Below the pieces are notes generated by a model. The model was not told the DNA's origin, made no database searches, and saw nothing but the letters and a program-made list of their open reading frames with translations. From contig NZ_BAJV01000002.1 in assembly GCF_000613885.1 (NCBI RefSeq), forward strand, positions 124,001 to 188,000: a stretch of 64,000 nucleotides of DNA. The letters run 5' to 3'. Below are positions 50,532 through 60,633 of the stretch, one piece after another. Within the stretch, counting starts at the first letter, position 1, and each line of letters begins with the position of its first letter. A program made the translations under genes and the position numbers. The stretch is from Asaia prunellae JCM 25354 (GTDB lineage Bacteria; Pseudomonadota; Alphaproteobacteria; Acetobacterales; Acetobacteraceae).

Positions 50532-51207
50532 AACACCTGTTCTCGGCCTTGAGGGCGTGACAAGGCATTTTCGTTCGGGTGATGAGACTCTCGAAATTCT
50601 CAAGGGGGCGGGTTTCGACCTGTTTCCCGGCGAGATCGTGGCGCTGGTCGCTCCGAGTGGCACGGGTAAATCGACACTGTTGCATATTGCAGGTCTGCTT
50701 GAGTCGCCTCAGCAAGGCGCTGTCCGTATTGCAGGGCGGGAAACGCGCGCGTTAAGCGATACGCTGCGCACGCAGATACGCCGCGATGAGATCGGCTTTG
50801 TGTATCAGTTCCATCATCTTCTGGCCGAGTTCTCTGCTCTGGAGAACGTGGTGCTTCCTCAGCATATCTCAGGGGTATCACCTCGTGAGGCAAAAGCACG
50901 TGCAACCGATCTGTTGACGCGTTTTGGTCTTGCGCATCGTCTGCACAATCTCCCCGGCAAGCTTTCCGGGGGGGAGAAACAGCGTGTGGCCATTGCACGG
51001 GCTCTTGCCAATCGTCCCAAGCTGCTTCTGGCCGATGAACCAACGGGGAATCTCGATGTGCATACTTCTGACGCTGTGTTCGACGAACTGCTCCATGCTG
51101 TACGAAGCGAGAATGTAGGCGCCTTGATTGCCACGCATAATGAGGAACTTGCCTCGCGCATGGATCGCGTGGTGACACTGCGCAACGGTCAGATCGTCGC
51201 AAAATAA
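50524..51207 (+). CDS. lolD: Lipoprotein-releasing ABC ATPase LolD
   Basis: A 227-residue ATPase of the LolD/MacB group. Walker A reads APSGTGKST (the usual first Gly is Ala here), the signature is LSGGEKQR and Walker B LLLADEPTGNLD. It powers the LolC-type permease encoded just upstream, with which it overlaps (start 50524, lolC stop 50529-50531). An earlier frame start at 50464 is rejected. Confidence 0.95.
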   Translation: MSETPVLGLEGVTRHFRSGDETLEILKGAGFDLFPGEIVALVAPSGTGKSTLLHIAGLLESPQQGAVRIAGRETRALSDTLRTQIRRDEIGFVYQFHHLLAEFSALENVVLPQHISGVSPREAKARATDLLTRFGLAHRLHNLPGKLSGGEKQRVAIARALANRPKLLLADEPTGNLDVHTSDAVFDELLHAVRSENVGALIATHNEELASRMDRVVTLRNGQIVAK

Positions 51208-51251
51208 AGAAAGGGATGAAGCCATGAGGAGGGTCTGATACATCTCGCCTC

Positions 51252-54200
51252 ATGTCCCATGCCCGCTTTGTTCATCTTCGTAATCACTCCGCCTATTCGC
51301 TGAGCCAGGGGGCGATACGCATCCCCGATATGGTGGCACTCGCTGCCGAATCGGCCATGCCTGCAGTGGGACTGACTGATACGGGCAATCTTTTTGGCGC
51401 GCTCGAATTCTCGCAATATTGCAGCGCCAAGGGCGTGCAGCCGATCATTGGTTGTCAGCTTGCCTTGCCGTCACGCAGTGACAAGCCGGGGGCGGCCTCG
51501 GAACCCATGGTGGCGCTGGCGCGCAACGACGCTGGTCTCGCTAATCTGCAGTTTCTGTCTTCTGAGGGATTCCTGAAGGGTGATCCTTCTGATCCCTGTA
51601 TTCTGCTTAAAACGCTTTGTGATCATTCTGATGGTTTGTTCCTCCTAACAGGCGGTACGCGTGGCCCGCTCTTTCGCCTTCTGGCTGAGGGGCAGGAAGA
51701 CGAGGCTATGGCGCTGCTGCGTCGTTTGCAGGCAAGCTTTGGCGAACACATGGCTGTTGAGCTGCATCGCCACGGTCTGCCAGAGGAAAGGGCGGTCGAG
51801 CCGGGAATGATTGCGGCGGCGGATCGGCTTGGCCTGCCTCTCGTTGCGACCAATGAGTGCTTTTTTTCCAAACCGGCCATGCATGAAGCCCATGATGCGC
51901 TGCTGTGCATCGCGCAGGGGCGTACAATGGCTGAGCAGGAACGGTGGCGTGTCACGCCGGAACACTGGTTCAAGACTCCGGATGCCATGCAGGCGCTTTT
52001 TGCCGATCTGCCTGAAGCCTGTGACAACACGCTCATGATCGCGCAGCGATGCGCGGTGAAAGTTTCGACACGTCCTCCGCTTCTGCCTGTCTGTCCCAAG
52101 GTCCATGAGGGCGAGACCGAGGAGCAGACGCTTCGGGCCATGTCACGGGACGGGCTGCGTCTGCGTCTGGAGCGCATGAATGCCGACGAGGCAACGCGCA
52201 CGCGTTATGAAGAACGGCTGGAGATGGAGCTGGGCATTATCGCCCGTATGGGCTTCCCTGGTTACTTCCTTATCGTGGCTGACTTCATTCAATGGGCCAA
52301 GGAACATGACATTCCGGTCGGGCCGGGGCGTGGATCGGGTGCCGGCTCTCTTGTTGCATGGGCGCTGACTATCACGGATATCGACCCGCTGCCCTTCAAT
52401 CTGCTGTTCGAACGTTTTCTCAACCCCGAGCGCGTCTCGATGCCTGACTTCGATATCGATTTCTGTCAGGACCGGCGTGACGAGGTGATCCGTTATGTGC
52501 GGACTGAATATGGGGGTGAGCGCGTGGCGCAGATCATCACCTTCGGTAAGCTTCAGGCGCGTGCGGCCGTGCGTGATGTCGGGCGTGTGCTGGGTCTGCC
52601 TTTCGGCATGGTTAATCGTGTGGCGGAATTGATACCGAACAACCCGGCGAAGCCCGTGACGCTCAAACAGGCGATCGATGGCGAACCGCGTTTGCAGGAG
52701 ATGCGCGATAATGACGAGGCGCTGCGTCGCCTCATGGAGATCGCGTTGCAGTTGGAGGGTCTGTATCGTCACGCCTCCACCCATGCCGCCGGTGTGGTGA
52801 TCGGTGATCGGTCACTCGTGGAGCTCGTGCCGCTTTATCGCGATCCCAAGAGCGATATGCTGGTCACCCAGTATAACATGAAATTCGTCGAACAGGCCGG
52901 GTTGGTAAAGTTCGACTTCCTTGGTCTGACCACGCTCACCATTCTCAAGCGTGGAATCAATTTCATTGCGCAGCAGGGTATTGAGGTCGACCTCGCAACG
53001 CTGCCGCTCGATGATGCCCCGACCTATGACATGCTGGCCCGCGGCGATGCGGGCGGCGTGTTCCAGTTCGAAGGTGCGGGCATGCGTGACGTGCTCAAAC
53101 AGATGCGCCCGACCCGGCTTGAGGATCTGATTGCGGCGGTGGCGCTCTACCGGCCGGGGCCAATGGCAAATATCCCCGATTACTGCGCGCGCAAGCATGG
53201 CGCAGAGTGGGAGCCGCCTCATGAGGAGATCCGCGATATCCTGTCAGAGACCTATGGCATCATGGTCTATCAGGAACAGGTCATGCAGATCGCGCAGAAA
53301 ATGGCCGGGTACAGTCTCGGTGGGGCTGATCTGTTGCGTCGTGCCATGGGCAAGAAAATCCGCGCGGAAATGGATACGCAGCGCGAGATTTTCGTCAAGG
53401 GTGCGACCGGGCGGGGCATTACGCCGGAAAAAGCCGCCGAGGTGTTCGACCTCATGGCCCGCTTCGCCGATTATGGATTCAATAAATCCCACGCCGCCGC
53501 CTATGCGCTGGTGTCGTATCAGACGGCCTGGATGAAGGCGAACCATCCGGTGGCCTTCCTGGCCGGGTGTATGTCGCTGGCGCGGGAAAAGACCGACAAG
53601 CTTGCCTCGCTTTGTCAGGAAGCGCGCAGGATGAAAATCAGGGTGCTGCCTGTCGACATCAATCGTTCAAAAGCCGATTTCTCGCTCGAAAAACAGGATG
53701 ATGGCAGCTGGGCCATCCGCTATGCGCTGGCTGCGGTCAAGCGTGTGGGTTTTTCAGCCATGCAGGCCATTGTTGATGCACGTGGTGACAAGCCTTTTAC
53801 CAGTCTCGCTGATCTGGCTTCACGCTGTGACGCCAGACAGCTCAACAAGATACAGATCGAAAATCTGCCAAGGCAGGGGCATTCGATTCACTCGACAAGC
53901 CGCGTCATATCGTTTTCGCCAGTTCGGAAATCATCATGCGCCGGGCTCAATCCGAGGCGCAGGAGGCCGCGTCGGGTCAGATTGGCCTGTTTGGTGCCGC
54001 TACCGAGCCTGAGGAGCTGCGTCTTGCCAGTGCTCCTTACTGGCCCGAATTCGAGCGTCTGGCAGCTGAGGCAGAGGCGATCGGCTTTCACATGTCGGCC
54101 CATCCGCTCGACGCCTATCGCTCAGTGCTCAAGCGAGCCAATGTGCTGACCTCCCAGAACCTCATGACAGCTGCTGAAAACGGATCCTATCGTGTACGTA

Positions 54201-54670
54201 TTGCCGGCTGTGTAGTCGACAAGAAGGAGCGTCCGACCAAGAGTGGCAGCAAGATGGCCTGGGTGCGCCTGTCCGATGCAACAGGTGGTTGTGAAGTAAC
54301 ACTGTTCTCAGAGGTATTGTCGCGCTGTCGTGACCTGCTCGTGGCGGGTCAGGCCGTGATGGTGACGGCTGATCTCAAGCTGGAAGGTGATGCGCTGCGT
54401 ATCACGGCGACCGACGTGACAGATCTGGAAAAGGCCGCGGCTCAGGAAAGCTCGGAGATGCGTGTCTGGATCAGCGAGGCCTCAGCCGTGACGAAAGTGC
54501 GCGATCTTCTGACTGGCCAAGGCAAGGGAAGGGGCAGGATTGTCCTCGTGCCCGCAGTTGATGAAACCAAAGCAGTCGAAGTCACACTGAATGGCAGCTT
54601 CCCCGTTACTCCCCGGCTGGGTGAACAGTTGCGCATGATCAAGGGCGTATCACGCATTGACCATCTGTGA
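51252..54670 (+). CDS. dnaE: DNA polymerase III alpha subunit, frameshifted near the end
   Basis: The replicative polymerase. The N-terminal PHP domain begins FVHLRNHSAYSLSQGAIRIP; its usual metal-binding residues are partly lost (TDTGNLFGALEFS). The polymerase catalytic motif is MPDFDIDFCQDRRDE, and the C-terminal helix-hairpin-helix and OB-fold (VRIAGCVVDKKERPTKSGSK) follow. The frame breaks at base 53867, where AATCT-GCCAAGG should read AATCTGGCCAAGG; restoring the G gives ENLAKAGAFDSLDKPRHIVF and a 1139-residue protein. Loss of a functional dnaE is not credible, so this is probably a sequence error. Confidence 0.94.
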
Positions 54671-54761
54671 CCGGCAGAATTGACCGCAATGTCACCACGG
54701 CAGGAGAGTGAACGAGAGATATTTCATGCATCCGGGATCGGATTCTTGCCTGAAGATCTGT

Positions 54762-55016
54762 TCACGCGTCTCTGCCAAGGTCCCGTTTTCCCAGGAGTTC
54801 TGTCAGACGTGTTTCAATAGTGAGAATCAGAGCTGCGGAAACAGGACGCAGTTGCGCGATTTCAATCATCACCAGCAAGATAATCCTGAGAAAACGGATT
54901 ATGCGCTTTGTGGCACGTCGCGACATGGCTGTGCGCCAAAAGGGGCGCCAATGGCCGGTAAGTGCCTGATCCCCGGGCTCGTTGCTTTCCTTCTCTGATG
55001 GATACAGAAATGCCAT
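54762..55016 (-). CDS. Possible small membrane protein (uncertain)
   Basis: An 84-residue frame in the 950-base gap between dnaE and the two-component system. It has one hydrophobic stretch with basic flanks (RATKRIIRFLRIILLVMIEIA) like a single membrane segment. No strong ribosome site and no family recognised. The frame continues upstream to 55160 without good start. Could be a real small protein or chance. Confidence 0.25.
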   Translation of the reverse strand: MAFLYPSEKESNEPGDQALTGHWRPFWRTAMSRRATKRIIRFLRIILLVMIEIAQLRPVSAALILTIETRLTELLGKRDLGRDA

Positions 55017-55037
55017 CCCGTCATGACGGGTGATGGC
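55012..55037. repeat. Perfect palindrome with flanking complementary arms
   Basis: CCCGTCATGACGGG (55017-55030) is a perfect 14-base palindrome; GCCAT on the left and ATGGC on the right extend the hairpin past a 2-base bulge. No T-tract follows on either strand, so an operator or a processing hairpin is as likely as a terminator. Confidence 0.5.
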
Positions 55038-55197
55038 CGGGATGCTGGATATCTGGTTGCGATTTGCCGGATAGAGTGATTCGTTCTCGAGCCAACGCGT
55101 CAAGGTCTGTCGTGGGCGAGACGAAGGGAACACGGTTGAGCGTGATCGTACAGGTGGCATGCTGCCTGGTTTCCATATGGTCGAACGGTGCTGCCGT

Positions 55198-55488
55198 TCA
55201 GTTTCTTTTTAGATCACGCAGGGTAGCTGCGAGCTTGAGTATGGTGCGTCCGAAAGTTTCGTTTGCCGCGTCTCGCCATGAGACAATCAGACTGAATGCC
55301 CCGTTGCCGGCAGTACCCGGACGCGCCGGATTGGTATGGTAAATGGTATTTCTTGTCTTGATGTGGATAGGGTCGCCTACACATGCGAGATCAAAATTCC
55401 CTGAGGGCATGTGTTGAGAAAGCTGATGAGCGACCAGGTTTACTGTCCCTGATTGTCGCGTCGAAATCATGCGCTCTTGCATCATCAC
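55198..55488 (-). CDS. Hypothetical protein downstream of the sensor kinase (uncertain)
   Basis: A frame of 96 residues, ending at 55198, that reads sensibly (NLVAHQLSQHMPSGNFDLA, then IHIKTRNTIYHTNPARPGT and FSLIVSWRDAANETFGR). It lies downstream of the kinase in the same direction. A shift of one base in the C-run near 55505-55509 would join it to an upstream open frame ending in DDASVVTP, making about 120 residues. I recognise no family; this could be a real secreted or small protein with a frameshift, or chance. Confidence 0.35.
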   Translation of the reverse strand: MMMQERMISTRQSGTVNLVAHQLSQHMPSGNFDLACVGDPIHIKTRNTIYHTNPARPGTAGNGAFSLIVSWRDAANETFGRTILKLAATLRDLKRN

Positions 55489-55622
55489 GGTCTTGCCTCT
55501 CAGCAGGGGGTGACGACAGAGGCGTCGTCAGGGGCCCGGCGTTTGAGAGATTTAGAGGACAGACATTGCACGAAGCTGACGGCGTGATTTCCTGTTGAAT
55601 TTTTAATGCTTGCAGTAAAACC

Positions 55623-57002
55623 TTACTGATATTCCTGATCCGTTGACCCGACAGGCAGCTCAACCCTGAAGGTGCTCCCTCCACCTGGTGTTTCATGGAT
55701 CTGTATATTGCCACCGTGCAAAGTCACGATATCTCTGGCCGTTGCCAGACCCAGACCGGTCCCGGGTTTATGATGATCCTTGCGCCAGAACGGTTCATAG
55801 ATATGGTGCCGATCTTCAACCTCAATGCCCGGTCCATGATCGGCTACCGTGATTATGGCCAGCCCGGACGTATATTCCAGCATCACATTGATGGTGCTGC
55901 CCTGAGGCTCGGCCTTCGTGGCATTATCGACAAGGTTCATGATGAGGCTTCGTAATGCCTCACGATCCCCTGTGAGCACACATTGCGTCATACGGGTCTG
56001 TAAATCGATTGAGCGTCCACTGCGTAAGACATAGGGCGCACAATCCGCGATGACTTCCTGTAGAAGATCCACGAGATCAAGTGTTGTAAAAGAAGCTGTC
56101 TGTTGATGATCAAGTCGAGCAATGGTCAGAAGCTGATCGACCAGAAGGCGTAGACGATGAACGTCACGACCGAGATTCATTCTGCTGTCATTATCGAGTT
56201 TGATAAGATCAAGCCGTGCCTGAAGAATGGCAACGGGCGTTCGTAATTCATGAGCAGCATTTGCCATGAAGAAATGTTGTTGCTGCCATCCGACTGAAAT
56301 ACGTTCAAGAGCGGCGTTGATTGCTTCGACTGCTGGGCGAAGTTCGTTCGGCAATTTGTCCGTGGGAAGCGGATGATCAATATGATGCAGATCAATAGAA
56401 GCGGCGGCACGTTTTACAAGACTGAGGGGACGCAGTGCCCAGACAATGAGCAAAGGCAGTGAGATGATCATGCCAATAAATAACGGGCCATAGATTGCGA
56501 ATAGCTCTGGTCTAAAAAGAAGGAAAAAACTTGATAAGTCAGATACTCCAAATGAATTTCCTGCAGTTGCTATACTTATTTTTCCGAATTCCGTCGATAC
56601 TGAATCAATGTATATTTGACCTTTCCCGGTTCGGCTTACAATAAAGCCCTGTGATACATCGGGTTGCACCGATGCTATCTGTGTCAGTATCTCGCTCAGG
56701 TAATGATCTGATCCATCGGCAATATGACCTTTGCTATCTGATACTGCATAGGTCAGTGACGGGCGAGAGGAGGCGTAACGAAGCAGCGCTGGCGACGGCG
56801 TTATTGCAAGTTCGCCGGACACGTTGCGTGTAAGAGATTTCTGGATAAGCGTTTCGGTCGTAATGTCGGCGATATCAGTATAGCTGCTGTCAGGAATGAA
56901 AAATGGATGCAGAAAGACAATAAGAAGGACGCATGTGACCTGTACTCCAAGCAGAAGCGCGGTAATGCGCATACGGAGAGAGGTGAAACGGGGAACCCAC
57001 AT
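55623..57002 (-). CDS. Two-component sensor histidine kinase
   Basis: A 459-residue membrane kinase. Two membrane segments (about 10-32 and 165-190) enclose a periplasmic sensor of about 130 residues. The HAMP region is followed by H-box NAAHELRTPVAIL, N-box NLVDNATKAEPQG, G1 DHGPGI and G2 GTGLGLATARDIV. It starts 1 base after the response regulator stop and is co-transcribed with it. The sensor part (about 56400-56700) is visibly lower in GC than the surroundings. The signal is unknown. Confidence 0.9.
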   Translation of the reverse strand: MWVPRFTSLRMRITALLLGVQVTCVLLIVFLHPFFIPDSSYTDIADITTETLIQKSLTRNVSGELAITPSPALLRYASSRPSLTYAVSDSKGHIADGSDHYLSEILTQIASVQPDVSQGFIVSRTGKGQIYIDSVSTEFGKISIATAGNSFGVSDLSSFFLLFRPELFAIYGPLFIGMIISLPLLIVWALRPLSLVKRAAASIDLHHIDHPLPTDKLPNELRPAVEAINAALERISVGWQQQHFFMANAAHELRTPVAILQARLDLIKLDNDSRMNLGRDVHRLRLLVDQLLTIARLDHQQTASFTTLDLVDLLQEVIADCAPYVLRSGRSIDLQTRMTQCVLTGDREALRSLIMNLVDNATKAEPQGSTINVMLEYTSGLAIITVADHGPGIEVEDRHHIYEPFWRKDHHKPGTGLGLATARDIVTLHGGNIQIHETPGGGSTFRVELPVGSTDQEYQ

Positions 57003-57003
57003 T

Positions 57004-57674
57004 TCAGGATTGATCCAGCAGATAACCTACTCCGCGAACGGGGAAAATGGCGATACCCGCCTCCAAAACGGCCAGACGAACGCGCAGCGTGATATATGTG
57101 CATCAAGAGTATTGGGTTGGACGTCGTCATCGAAGCCATATACTTCTTCAATCAGGGTTTCACGTCTGACAACACGCCCGGCACGCCGTATAAGTGTTTC
57201 CAGTACTGCAAGCTCGCGTCGCTTGAGCGTGACAGGGACTCCGTCGACCGTTACTTCCCGTGTTGAAGGATGAAATCCGACCCGACCGCAGATCATGGGA
57301 GGCGTATCCTCTGCGCCCGGTCGGCGTAATGCTGCCCGTACCCGTGCAAGCAGCTCCGCCATATCGAAAGGTTTGGCAAGATAATCATCAGCACCCTTGT
57401 TCAGGCCGAGCACACGATCCTGCACGGCATCAAGGGCTGAGAGCACAATGACAGGCGCACCGGGCTGCTGTGCACGAACAGTGCGGATCAGGCTGAGACC
57501 ATCTCCATCCGGCAGGCGACGGTCAAGAAGAACGAGCGCATAAGAAGCGAGGGCGAGCATCTCTGTGGCCTCATCCAGTGAATGCGCGCAATCAACGGCA
57601 AATCCGGCTTCCTGGACGCTTCTGATCACGAGAGCAGCCATGTCCAGCTCGTCTTCAATCAGCAGGATACGCAT
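57004..57674 (-). CDS. OmpR/PhoB-type response regulator, frameshifted at its C-terminus
   Basis: The receiver domain has the acidic pair in LIEDELD, the phosphoacceptor Asp in VLLDRRLPDGDG and the Lys in YLAKPFD. The C-terminal winged helix (VTLKRRELAVLETLI, RRETLIEEVYGFDD) follows. At base 57087 one base is missing (plus strand CGCAG-CGTG for CGCAGGCGTG); restoring it gives ISRLRVRLAVLEAGIAIFPVRGVGYLLDQS, the expected wing and end, and 223 residues. It is the partner of the downstream kinase. Without the correction the last 24 residues are nonsense. Confidence 0.9.
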
Positions 57675-58033
57675 GGGCTGTATTCCGTATGGTGTCGGTC
57701 TGGTCAGGAGGCATTATTCAAACCTGCAAAGCGTGGGGCGTACTGGCCACATGTGCAGCGGAGCGCCTAACAGAGCCGGATTGCAGTAACAAGCGAGGAT
57801 CACACGCGCTCGTGTAATTCACCTCCGGCATATGCGTGATTCATTATCCAGCCGGTGCTTGCGGCTTGCCTTTTGCGGAAAAAAAAGCCATATCGCGCCC
57901 GTCTGACTTTTCCTCCGGTTCTGCCTGAGGGAGAGGGTAAGGCAATTCGCACGTATGACGACAGACTCTCTGGTGCACGCGAAAGCGCGCGATGTCATAC
58001 GGAGGCACAACCAGAAGAACAGGAATTTGCATC
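57675..58033. promoter_or_regulatory. 359-base gap: promoters of the two-component system and of rpsB
   Basis: No convincing gene is seen. The region is divergent between the response regulator and rpsB, so both promoters must lie here. rpsB leaders are often autoregulated by S2, but no specific leader structure was identified by eye. AGGA at 58021-58024 is the rpsB ribosome site. Confidence 0.4.
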
Positions 58034-58815
58034 ATGGCGATGCCCGAATTCACCATGCGTCAGCTGCTCGAGGCCGGCGTTCACTTTGGTCACCACACGC
58101 GCCGCTGGAACCCGGCGATGGCACCGTATCTCTTCGGTATCCGCAACCAGGTTCACATCATCGATCTGCAGCAGACCGTTCCCCTGCTCGACCGCGCCCT
58201 TCAGGCCGTTCGTAATACGGTTGCCGGTGGCGGGCGCGTGCTGTTCGTTGGCACCAAGCGCGCTGCAGCCGAGCACGTTGCTGAAGCCGCAACCCGTTGT
58301 GGCCAGTATTACGTCAACCACCGCTGGCTTGGCGGCATGCTGACCAACTGGAAGACCATCACCGGTTCGATCAAGCGTCTGCGCCAGATCGACGAGATGC
58401 TCTCCGGTGATACGCATGGTCTGACGAAGAAGGAAATTCTCGACATCACCCGTGACCGCGAAAAGCTTGAGCGCTCGCTCGGTGGTATCAAGGAAATGGG
58501 CGGCCTGCCTGACATCCTGTTCGTGATCGACACGAACAAGGAAAAGCTGGCGGTTGAAGAAGCAACAAGCTCGGTATCCCGGTTATTGCTGTTCTCGACA
58601 GCAACTCTGATCCGGCTGGCGTGACCTACCCGATTCCGGGCAACGACGATGCCATCCGCGCCATCACCACCTATTGCGACCTCGTGGCGCAGTCGGTTCT
58701 GGACGGCATTTCGGCTGAAATGGCTGCTTCAGGCGTTGATTTCGGCGCTTCTGAAGAACTGCCGGTCGAGACAGTTGTTGAGGAAACGACGGCTGAAGCT
58801 CCGGCTGAAGCCTGA
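58034..58815 (+). CDS. rpsB: 30S ribosomal protein S2, frameshifted
   Basis: S2 begins [20 protein letters not shown] at ATG 58034. The frame breaks at 58564-58565, where GAAGCAACAAGC should read GAAGCAAACAAGC; restoring one A gives [20 protein letters not shown] and a 260-residue protein ending in an acidic tail ([11 protein letters not shown]). S2 is essential, so the break is almost certainly a sequence error. It is followed by tsf after a hairpin, the classic rpsB-tsf operon. Confidence 0.95.
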
Positions 58816-58824
58816 TCTGCGTGT

Positions 58825-58844
58825 GGAGAGCTTCCGGGCTCTCC
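58825..58844 (+). other. Hairpin between rpsB and tsf
   Basis: GGAGAGC pairs with GCTCTCC around TTCCGG (7-bp stem). No T-tract follows. In many bacteria a stem-loop between rpsB and tsf adjusts the amounts of the two proteins; here a similar role is plausible. Confidence 0.5.
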
Positions 58845-58919
58845 CGGCATCTGACTATTTTGGGCGTGCCCGGCTGAAAGGCTGCGGCGCGCCGTTTCAT
58901 TCCTGAAGGAGTATGGAAC

Positions 58920-59860
58920 ATGGCGGAAATCACTGCTGCCCTCGTTCGTGAGCTGCGCGAAAAGACCGGCGCTGGCATGATGGATTGCAAGAAGGCCCTT
59001 ACAGAAGCCGCTGGCGACATGGACGCTGCCATCGACTGGCTGCGCGCCAAGGGTCTGTCGCAGGCTGCCAAGAAGTCCGGCCGCACCACGGCTGAAGGCC
59101 TTGTGGCGGTTGCTTCTGGCAAGAACAAGGCCGCTATGGTCGAAGTCAATGCCGAGACCGACTTTGTGGGCCGTAACGAGGCGTTCCAGGCTTTTGTTGA
59201 GTCCGTAGCCCATGCTGCGCTTGAAGCCGGTGACGATCTCGAAGTCCTGTCACAGGCAAAGCTGCCTACGGGCCGTACTGTTGCAGAAGAGCTGACTCAT
59301 CTGATCGCCACGATCGGTGAGAACATGTCGCTGCGTCGTGCCAAGGTTCTGACCGTTCCTTCAGGCATCGTTGCGTCCTATGTCCATGGCGCACTGCGTC
59401 CGGGTGTTGGCAAGATCGGCGTTCTGGCCGCTGTCGAAGCCCCTTCGGAATCCGAAGCGCTTCTGACGCTGGGTCGTCAGATCGGCATGCATGTCGCAGC
59501 AACCCGGCCGGCCGCCCTCGAAGTGGCCAGCGTCGATCCGGAAGCCCTGGAGCGTGAGCGCCAGGTTCTGATCGAGCAGGCTCGTGAGTCCGGCAAGCCG
59601 GAAGCCATCATCGAAAAAATGATCGAAGGTCGTATCCGCAAGTTCTATGAAGAAGTGGTTCTTCTGGAGCAGGTCTGGGTTCATGACGCGAGACGCGCGT
59701 TGCCAAGGTTGTCGAGAAGGCCGGTGCCAAGCTCGTCGCTTTCGAACGCTTCCAGCTCGGTGAAGGCATCGAGAAGGAAACCAGCGATTTTGCTGCCGAA
59801 GTGGCTGCTGCTGCTGGCGCTGATCATCTGATCAGGCAACAAATCGAGCGCGGTACATGA
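58920..59860 (+). CDS. tsf: Elongation factor Ts, frameshifted
   Basis: EF-Ts begins [20 protein letters not shown], with [20 protein letters not shown] following. It recycles EF-Tu by nucleotide exchange. The frame breaks at base 59688, where CATGAC-GCGAGACG should read CATGACGGCGAGACG; restoring the G gives [20 protein letters not shown] and a 313-residue protein. In the corrected frame the stop (59858-59860) overlaps the recO start (ATGA), so tsf and recO are coupled. Probably a sequence error. Confidence 0.94.
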
Positions 59861-60633
59861 ATTTTGAATGTGCCGCGATCGTCCTCTCCGCCCGCCGCTA
59901 CGGCGAGGGCGGGGCAGTGGTCCATCTCTTCACTGAAGAGTATGGCCGCATAGCCGGTCTGGTGCGTGGCGGTTCGTCACGGCGTCAGGCTGCGCTCTGG
60001 CAACCGGGTAATCTCATTCTTGCCCGTTATACTGCGCGACTTGCTGATCAACTGGGGCAACTTGGCGGAGAAATGGTTCAGGAGACAGCCGTCAGGCTTC
60101 TGGATCGCCCCTTGCAACTAGCTCTTGTTCAGTCTGCTGCAGAGCTGGCTGATGCTGCGCTGCCTGATCGTGAGCCTCATCCGGATTTTTTTCTGCGCAC
60201 TGTGCGCGATCTGACGGCATTTTGCGTGTTGAGCGACCCCGCTCCTGTTATCGATTATATCCGCTGGGAAGCGGCATTACTCGCAACGCTGGGTTATGGT
60301 CTGACGCTTGATTGCTGTGCGGTTACCGGCGACAGAGAAAATCTGCGCTACGTTTCCCCCAGGACCGGGCGGGCCGTGAGCGAAAGCGGGGCAGGGCAAT
60401 GGATCGACCGTCTTCTTCCACTCCCTGATTATCTGCGTCCGGATGGAAATGATGATGGTGCTGATAATCCTGCGCTCTGGGCGCAGGGCCTGTCTTTGAC
60501 CGGATATTTTCTTTCCCGTCATCTCTTTGGTACACGCCACCGCCCTGTGCCTGCATCCAGGGAAAGACTTGAGGCCAGGATTAGAGCAATGTGCCCGGTT
60601 TCAGCAATCAGTCACGAGGATAGTGCCCTCTGA
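59857..60633 (+). CDS. recO: DNA repair protein RecO
   Basis: A 258-residue recombination mediator with N-terminal OB-fold ([21 protein letters not shown], then [14 protein letters not shown]) and a helical C-terminal domain. It lacks most of the zinc-binding Cys of some RecO proteins; one Cys pair (LDCCAVTG) remains. It loads RecA on SSB-coated DNA. It overlaps tsf by 4 bases and its last 33 bases overlap the convergent blh gene. Confidence 0.92.
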   Translation: MNFECAAIVLSARRYGEGGAVVHLFTEEYGRIAGLVRGGSSRRQAALWQPGNLILARYTARLADQLGQLGGEMVQETAVRLLDRPLQLALVQSAAELADAALPDREPHPDFFLRTVRDLTAFCVLSDPAPVIDYIRWEAALLATLGYGLTLDCCAVTGDRENLRYVSPRTGRAVSESGAGQWIDRLLPLPDYLRPDGNDDGADNPALWAQGLSLTGYFLSRHLFGTRHRPVPASRERLEARIRAMCPVSAISHEDSAL

